This document shows, piece after piece, positions 58,756-64,000 of a DNA stretch of 64,000 nucleotides (position 1 is the stretch's first letter; every line of letters begins with the position of its first letter). Below the pieces are notes generated by a model. The model did no database searches. It was not told the origin of the DNA and saw nothing but the letters and a program-made list of their open reading frames with translations. The stretch is from Hemerocallis citrina (lineage: Eukaryota > Streptophyta > Magnoliopsida > Asparagales > Asphodelaceae), in assembly GCA_017893485.1 (NCBI GenBank), contig CM030366.1:186107947-186171946 (forward strand). Direction: 5' to 3'. Both the position numbers and the translations under genes were made by a program.

Positions 58756-58940
58756 TCTCTAATATTATAATGGGAGAAGGTCTTAGTGTCATTTGTCATT
58801 TTGTCATTCTACTAACATGTGCAACCGCACGTACATAACTAATATAAAGGAGGTTTCCAGTTCAAATCCTCCCTCTGTGGGAGTTTCTATTTTTAATTTT
58901 TGAAATTATTAAAACGTGCTTCGCACGTGTAAATTACTAG
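58756..58940 (+). mobile_element. Minimal Helitron (185 bp)
   Basis: Begins TCTCTAATATTATAATGGGA after an A and ends ACGTGCTTCGCACGT, GTAAATTA, CTAG before a T. This has all diagnostic Helitron features in 185 bp: 5' TC, 3' hairpin, CTRR and AT insertion. Confidence 0.8.
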
Positions 58941-59152
58941 TTCATTTAAATACATGTGTACCCGTGAGTATAACTGATCCGACCCGTTCATGGACTGGAT
59001 TGATATGTAACCATTCTTTTTAACTTTTTCCTTAACCGTACCCGGCCCAAAACTGTCAAACTATCTATTTATAATTTAAATAGATAGTTACCATGTGCAA
59101 TACAAGTGACTGAGATTTTAATGGATATTTGTTATATATTTTAATTATAAAT

Positions 59153-62100
59153 TGTAACCCCTGTTTTCATTAATACGTATTTTTTTAAAAGTATTTTTCC
59201 GTATTTAAATCCTCCGTATCTTATAACTATTCTTCCTTAATTGATTTCATTATTTAAATTATTTTTGGAGCCCAATTGTTTATTATAAGCCCAGGTTTGC
59301 ATTTTAATTTTATTACTCCCTCCGTTTCACTTTAAGTGATATTTAGGGGTTTTTTTCTTGTTTCACTTTAAGTGATATTATCCAATTTTTTCCAACTTTT
59401 TTCCAAGAAAGCCCTTATTTATGTTGAAATTTTATATTAATTACTCATCTTAATCCTACCAAATATTCTTAGAAAATTGTACTTTCAACTTTCTAGATTT
59501 TATTTTCTCCAAAAAATTAATGTCAACTCACCATCTCAAAGAGTTGGTGTAAAAAGAACGTCTTGAAATTGAGAAAACATTAATTACAATTTCTTGAAAT
59601 CAGAATTTGTATTAGAAAGAGAATTAGTAATTAAATCATGAAGACTTATTAATAAGGGTATAAAGGGAAACAAATGTTTATCTCACCCTTTCTTAATATG
59701 TGTGCAAAACTTGTGAATATCACTTAAAGTGAAACGGAGGGAGTAATTATTAATGTGAGCCCAGTTGTTATCATAAGCCCAATTCCATATTTTGATTTTA
59801 TTTTATTTATATATTTAATCTGAGCCCAAAATTTAGCCCAATACCCTAATTATTTTATTTAAATATCTTGAGCTCATTTATTGAAGCTCGTTCTCACTAT
59901 TGGGTTCTTTTGGAGATACCCATTATTAAAGCCCAAACCCAGTACTTATATTGTACAGATTAATTCTATACCCACCCGTATACAATTTCTTCCCGTATCC
60001 CCAATTTTCTAATCCCGTACTTCAACTCCGGACTTTGCAAATGCACACACCCCACTACTTTATCAATTATTATATTTATTATTATAATATAAACCCCCAT
60101 TCCCGTACACCTCTCTCTCCCCCAATCCTCTCCCCTATTTCGAAAACGAAGCAGAGAACCCAACTCCCCCATCCTCCTCCTTCTTCCTCCATCGAACACC
60201 TCGCAACCCACATCGCCCTGCTCCTCGCCGCCGTCTCTGCCAGTCTCCGCTCGAACTCGCACAGCCCCTCGCCTTCTTCCTCCTTCCGCTCGACCCAGCC
60301 GCCTCGCCACCAGCACCGCAACATCCAGTCGCGCCCCCATCGTCCCGAAGCTTCGCCCACCTCCTCTGTCATCCCCGCGCGTCTCCTGCCGCCTTCGCAA
60401 CCCCGTCGATCTCCCGCCGTCGTGTCGCGACTGCACCCTGCTCCAACCTCGATGCCGCCACCGTCGAGCTCCTCACTTCGCCACCACCGCTCGTCTTCGC
60501 CATCTTCCTCGACCTTGCCCTTGCTCTGCCTTGCAGCTCCGTCCTCTTCGCCAACTCTGCCCTCCCCCGACCTCCACAGAGCCTCCGCTCTCCTCCATCG
60601 TCACGTCAACACTCTTTCCCTCTGTCGACGCGCCAGCCCCGAGCACCCCTCCACCACTGAACCTCCCGTCGCACAGTACCCCCGTCGCCATTTACTTCTC
60701 CCGCCTGTTCTCTCTCCCTCTCTCTCTCTGTCGTAATATTGGGAAGAAGGGAAGAGACACGGTGCGTTATTGGTGTTGCTGTTGTGTTGGTATTTGAGGA
60801 ATCTTATTGTATTGATGTTGGGTGGATTGCTATTTGGTGTGTTGGGTGCATTGCTATTTGGAGAATTCATTGGTGTTTGGTGTTTATTGGAAGAGGGATC
60901 TGATTGTATTGGTGTTTATTGGACTTTGGTGTTATGAAGTGGAGTTGGTGTGTTGCTGTCTTGGAGTTTGTGAAGGAGTTATTGCTGTTTTGGAGAAAGG
61001 AGATTACTTTATTGTTGTTTGCTATTTTGGGAGTTTGCTATTTTGGCATGGCTAACACGTATCTTGCACGTACTTCGCTGTCCGGGATTCTAATCCCATT
61101 ATTCTAGTGTTCCATATAATCGTCGTCGACTAACAGCCAAGTATCTCTTATACAAATTCGTTTGTTCTAGTACAAGCTCTCTTTGCAAAACACCGCAAGT
61201 ATATTCTTTGACTCTATTCGTACTATACATAGTCCATTGATCCCGTATTCGTACCTGATCATGAATACTTTGTTGCCATATGCATTGCATGAACACTATA
61301 CACATATATACTCTTAGAACCATATAGGATGTTGTGTATTAATTACTTGTCTTGTTACTAGGTTGCATGTTGTTATAATATCTTTTATTCTTGATTAAGT
61401 TTTATACATGCCATTGGTTACATCCACATATTTTATAGACCCTGAAATACGTTTTCCTGCATTGCATAAGTCTTGATACTCGATCATGTCATGTTACCAT
61501 CCTTGTTGTTGCATGTAGTTATTGTTCATGTTTAATTGTAATAAAAAGATAACAAGCTAGGGTATAAGGGGAAAGATTTAGTAGTGGGCAATATAGAATA
61601 GCGTACTCGGATAGGAGCTCGTGGTTTACTGATGCAAGTTGCAAGTTACAAGTTACAAGTTTGCAAAATACAGGTTTACTTATTTCACTCTACAGGTTAC
61701 ACTATGTTCCACATTGCACGTATCTTGATACAAGATATACTTGACATATTTTTTCCGGGTACGTGATCTATATAATCCACCACTAGTCTAAACGTTTACT
61801 TGATTGCGTATAGCAACCATGTGGTATGGGACGCATGAAGTGCTACCTAGTTAGGTTAATAAAAGATATGACATTAACACATACACTTGCATGATCCAGT
61901 TACATATTACATGTTCATGATGACTTGCTTACTTGTTTACATGTTATGCGTTTATGTTGACACATTTGCTTGCTTACTCGTTTACATATTATATGTTCCT
62001 ATTTGATTTATTCACTTACTTTCATGCATGCAATTTTTTCCATGAGGTCTTGTTCATAATTTTGTTTGCATGTTGTATTTCTCCTATTTACATAACTCTT

Positions 62101-62569
62101 GATTCCTTGTTCTTTTCCTACTTTTGTTTTTTTTATAATTGTCCAATTAGCTTGTACCACTTGCGGTCTGTGACTTGCATTAACGGGTACCTCTTTATTT
62201 CTCCTTTTTGTAATAATATGCTTGCAGGCCCAGATGGAGAATTACCCGAAAGTGTTGCTGAGTAAAGATTTTAGTCATGTTTATTTTCATGTTATTTTAG
62301 TTCCTGTTTATTCATGTACTTCTTGTTGTAATCCGGGCGTGTTTGACCTGCAACTATGTTTCTTTTCCAGTTGTTGGTTATGTCCTGTAATATGTCATGA
62401 ACTATGTCATGTATTTTGTTATCCTATTGTGATTTTATATGCTTGCGTGGTTGATATTGTTATCTTGTTGTTGAGCTAACTATACAGCTTATGAATGATG
62501 TATTCGCATCATTCGCTGGGCCTCAGTTACGTGCCTGTGTTCCCGTATTCTGGGAAGCGGGGCATGACA
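59153..62569 (+). mobile_element. Solo LTR (3417 bp) with exact target duplication
   Basis: Begins TGTAACCCC and ends GCGGGGCATGACA, with TAAAT at 59148-59152 and 62570-62574. Length and termini fit a large chromovirus/LARD LTR. No internal domain remains. It contains a Stowaway-like MITE (59316-59743). A GC-rich, CT-rich stretch at 60100-60740 looks like a transcribed leader, and its Ser/Pro/Arg-rich open frames on both strands (for example 59951-60736 plus) show no domain. The rest (60740-62520) is T-rich with many TGTT words and has no convincing gene. Confidence 0.88.
59316..59743. mobile_element. Stowaway/mariner-like MITE (428 bp)
   Basis: TIR CTCCCTCCGTTTCACTTTAA at the left and its inverse at the right, flanked by TA on both sides (59314-59315 and 59744-59745). 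The CACTTTAAGTGATAT part of the left TIR is repeated once internally at about 59362-59380. It is nested in the solo LTR. Confidence 0.85.
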
Positions 62570-62575
62570 TAAATA

Positions 62576-62900
62576 CTACTAATTTACACGTGCGATGCAC
62601 TTTTTAATAATTTCAAAAAATAAAAATAAAAACTCTGACATAGGAAAGATTTGACCTGGAAACCTCCTTTATATTAGTTATGTACGTGCGTTGCACATGT
62701 TGGTAGAATGACAAAATGACAAATGACACTAAGGCCTTCTCCCATTATAATATTAGAGATTAGAGATTAGAGATTATGTACGTGCATTGCACATGTTGGT
62801 AGAATGACAAAATGACAAATGATATTAAGATCTTCTCCCATTATAATATTAGAGATTAGGTAGATTAGATAAACTAGAGATTAGAGATTAGAGATATAAC
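62576..62900 (-). mobile_element. Helitron remnants with a duplicated 5' end
   Basis: On minus, the 5' motif (TCTCTAATATTATAATGGGA) occurs twice, ending at about 62766 and 62857, each followed by a TGTCATTTTGTCATTCTACC-type block and an ATGTGCAA(C/T)GCACGT palindrome. The 3' side (62576-62600) has a GCATCGCACGTGTAAATTAG end that has lost perfect CTRR. Several TTAGAGAT units follow the second copy. Confidence 0.65.
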
Positions 62901-62924
62901 AAACCTAGTTTGCAAACTGGTGTG

Positions 62925-63330
62925 CAAACGCCATTGCGAGCCGTCCGATCATGATGATCAATATCATCATGATCGGATGGCTCGTAACCCTTCTGCTCAA
63001 AATCAATTAAGTGGGGGGTAATCTCGTAAATACCCCCACCCCACTTCATATCCCGTTTCTCTTTCTCTTTTGTTTCTCTATCCCCACTTCGAAGCTCCAC
63101 TGAACCCCCCCGACGACATGCTCCAACGAAACTCTAGCTCCGACGACCTCCGACGAACTCCCAACCTCCGGTGTCCACTCCCCCTCTTCACTCACTCATT
63201 TTCAGTAACACTCTCTCCCGACTCTGACACCTGACACCCCCCGACGACGGTGGGCGCAACTCCGACAAACTTCGACCACAACTCCGATTTCCTGAAACCT
63301 AGCTCCGACAAGGTATAATTTTTTTTTTTT
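62925..63330. repeat. Palindrome followed by a CT-rich leader-like stretch
   Basis: At 62938-62985 the arms CGAGCCGTCCGATCATGATGAT... and its inverse face each other across a 4-base gap. A CT/GAC-rich segment with TCCGACGA repeats runs to about 63310, then GGTATAA and a poly-T/AT-rich stretch. The layout is like the first kilobase of MULE-1 (tip palindrome, leader, intron), so this may be the start of another MULE. Its partner end is not in the window. Confidence 0.4.
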
Positions 63331-63795
63331 GCTTTTTTATTTAATTTTGGGTCTCATCTACCCTCGTATGATTAATTTTATTAATTTTGTTTTACCTACT
63401 TTGCACTTATATCCCCTAATTTATTTGGTGAATTGCATAAGTGTTCTGATGCAAGAATATGTTAAAAATTTTTATTAATTTTGTCTCTTTGAATCAATTC
63501 TGAAAATTCTTGAGTAAAAAATTATTAAGGCGTTGTCAAGTATTGGGTGAATTCAATGTGTTAGGAAATATTTGTTAGAAAATGGGTGTTTTATACACCA
63601 TTTACGAACCAATTTTTGAGCAATTTTTTGAGTAAGATCCTCAATGAATTATTGAGAGACCTTGATTAATTTGTGTTCTCCTTCGTGAGTAGATCAAAAT
63701 CATATATTGGTTTGCTAAAAACGGTTAAGGGGTGAATAAAAAATTGTCTCTCAAAGTGAGACGTTTTCATTCTTGAAATGGGTTAAGGAAACATA
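63331..63795. other. Unassigned AT-rich sequence
   Basis: No gene or repeat that I can name. Confidence 0.5.
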
Positions 63796-63838
63796 GTCCC
63801 ACATCGGAAAAATCAAAGAAAATAGAAGAGGATATATA
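63796..63838 (+). promoter_or_regulatory. snRNA-type promoter signature: USE plus TATA at Pol III spacing
   Basis: GTCCCACATCG at 63796-63806 matches the plant snRNA upstream sequence element RTCCCACATCG. TATATA begins at 63833, leaving 26 bases between, the same spacing as I recall for Arabidopsis U6 genes. The expected start, about 24 bases past the TATA, is near 63862. The sequence there (ATGGCTAGAAGAGAGGCTCT, then (CT)n and (CG)n) is not U6, U3 or 7SL. Confidence 0.55.
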
Positions 63839-63879
63839 GTAACCTCCTTCTAAGCATTGTAAAATGGCTAGAAGAGAGG

Positions 63880-63904
63880 CTCTCTCTCTCTCGCGCGCGC
63901 GCAG
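63880..63904. repeat. (CT)n(CG)n simple sequence
   Basis: A CT run followed by a CG run, potentially Z-DNA-forming, immediately downstream of the USE/TATA signature. Confidence 0.85.
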
Positions 63905-64000
63905 GGGTGCAAATCCCGGACCGGATTACATGCGACTTGTGTGTGCCAGCCCGACCTGCGGACACGAATACCGGACCAATATGATCCCACCCCATGCAGA

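Noticed and set aside
58040..59150. An hAT-type MITE interrupted by Helitrons (GGGCC-rich pieces at both ends)
   Set aside because: The suggested inverted ends match too poorly to define an element.
59951..60736. 261-aa Ser/Pro/Arg-rich open frame with a matching minus-strand frame
   Set aside because: Low-complexity GC/CT-rich leader inside a solo LTR with exact target duplication. No domain, and open in several frames because of composition.

Overview
The window is plant nuclear DNA, almost certainly from a eudicot with a large, repeat-rich genome. The evidence is two recognisable plant genes (a pentatricopeptide-repeat protein and a six-exon HVA22/TB2-DP1 gene) set in nested plant-type transposons: Ty3-gypsy and Copia LTR elements, Mutator-like elements (MULEs) carrying plant-mobile-domain (PMD) genes, Helitrons, MITEs and a TRIM. 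I cannot fix the family or species.

Layout. 1-12313: a nearly intact large retrotransposon derivative (LARD) on the minus strand. It has two 4.8 kb LTRs (the left one cut by the window edge), a PBS, and a 2.8 kb internal domain without recognisable coding capacity. 12314-18070: the 5' half of an older Ty3-gypsy element on the minus strand (LTR, PBS, gag, protease, start of RT), cut by the LARD and also split by a 2.66 kb solo LTR with a 5-bp target duplication. 18071-21290: the PPR gene, with Helitron debris upstream. 22678-38613: a MULE of about 16 kb (MULE-1) with long inverted ends, a PMD pseudogene on plus, a FAR1-like transposase pseudogene on minus, and several unusual palindromic repeat arrays. 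A 3.3 kb solo LTR interrupts its PMD gene. 38614-41442: AT microsatellite, a foldback MITE and a Helitron. 41443-51241: a second, MuDR-type MULE (MULE-2) with an imperfect 9-bp target duplication. It also carries PMD and transposase remnants, and contains a complete but decayed Copia element with an exact 5-bp target duplication. 51242-53800: a decayed chromovirus integrase region holding a putative Copia solo LTR and a complete TRIM. 54374-57363: the HVA22-like gene (minus), with MITEs in intron 1. 58253-62900: small Helitrons and a 3.4 kb solo LTR with an exact target duplication. 62900-64000: a palindrome and an snRNA-type promoter signature (USE plus TATA at Pol III spacing).

Only the PPR and HVA22-like genes look intact and host-functional. 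Every transposon protein I could read has stops, frameshifts, truncations or a lost catalytic residue, so these copies look non-autonomous. The most unusual structure is MULE-1. A roughly 30-bp palindrome (CTTAACCCGT...ACGGGTTAAG) occurs in both inverted ends and is amplified into two internal clusters. A separate five-copy array of about 340-bp repeats, each with a long hairpin, lies just inside the right end. Coordinates and identities were read by eye; no alignment or database search was run.
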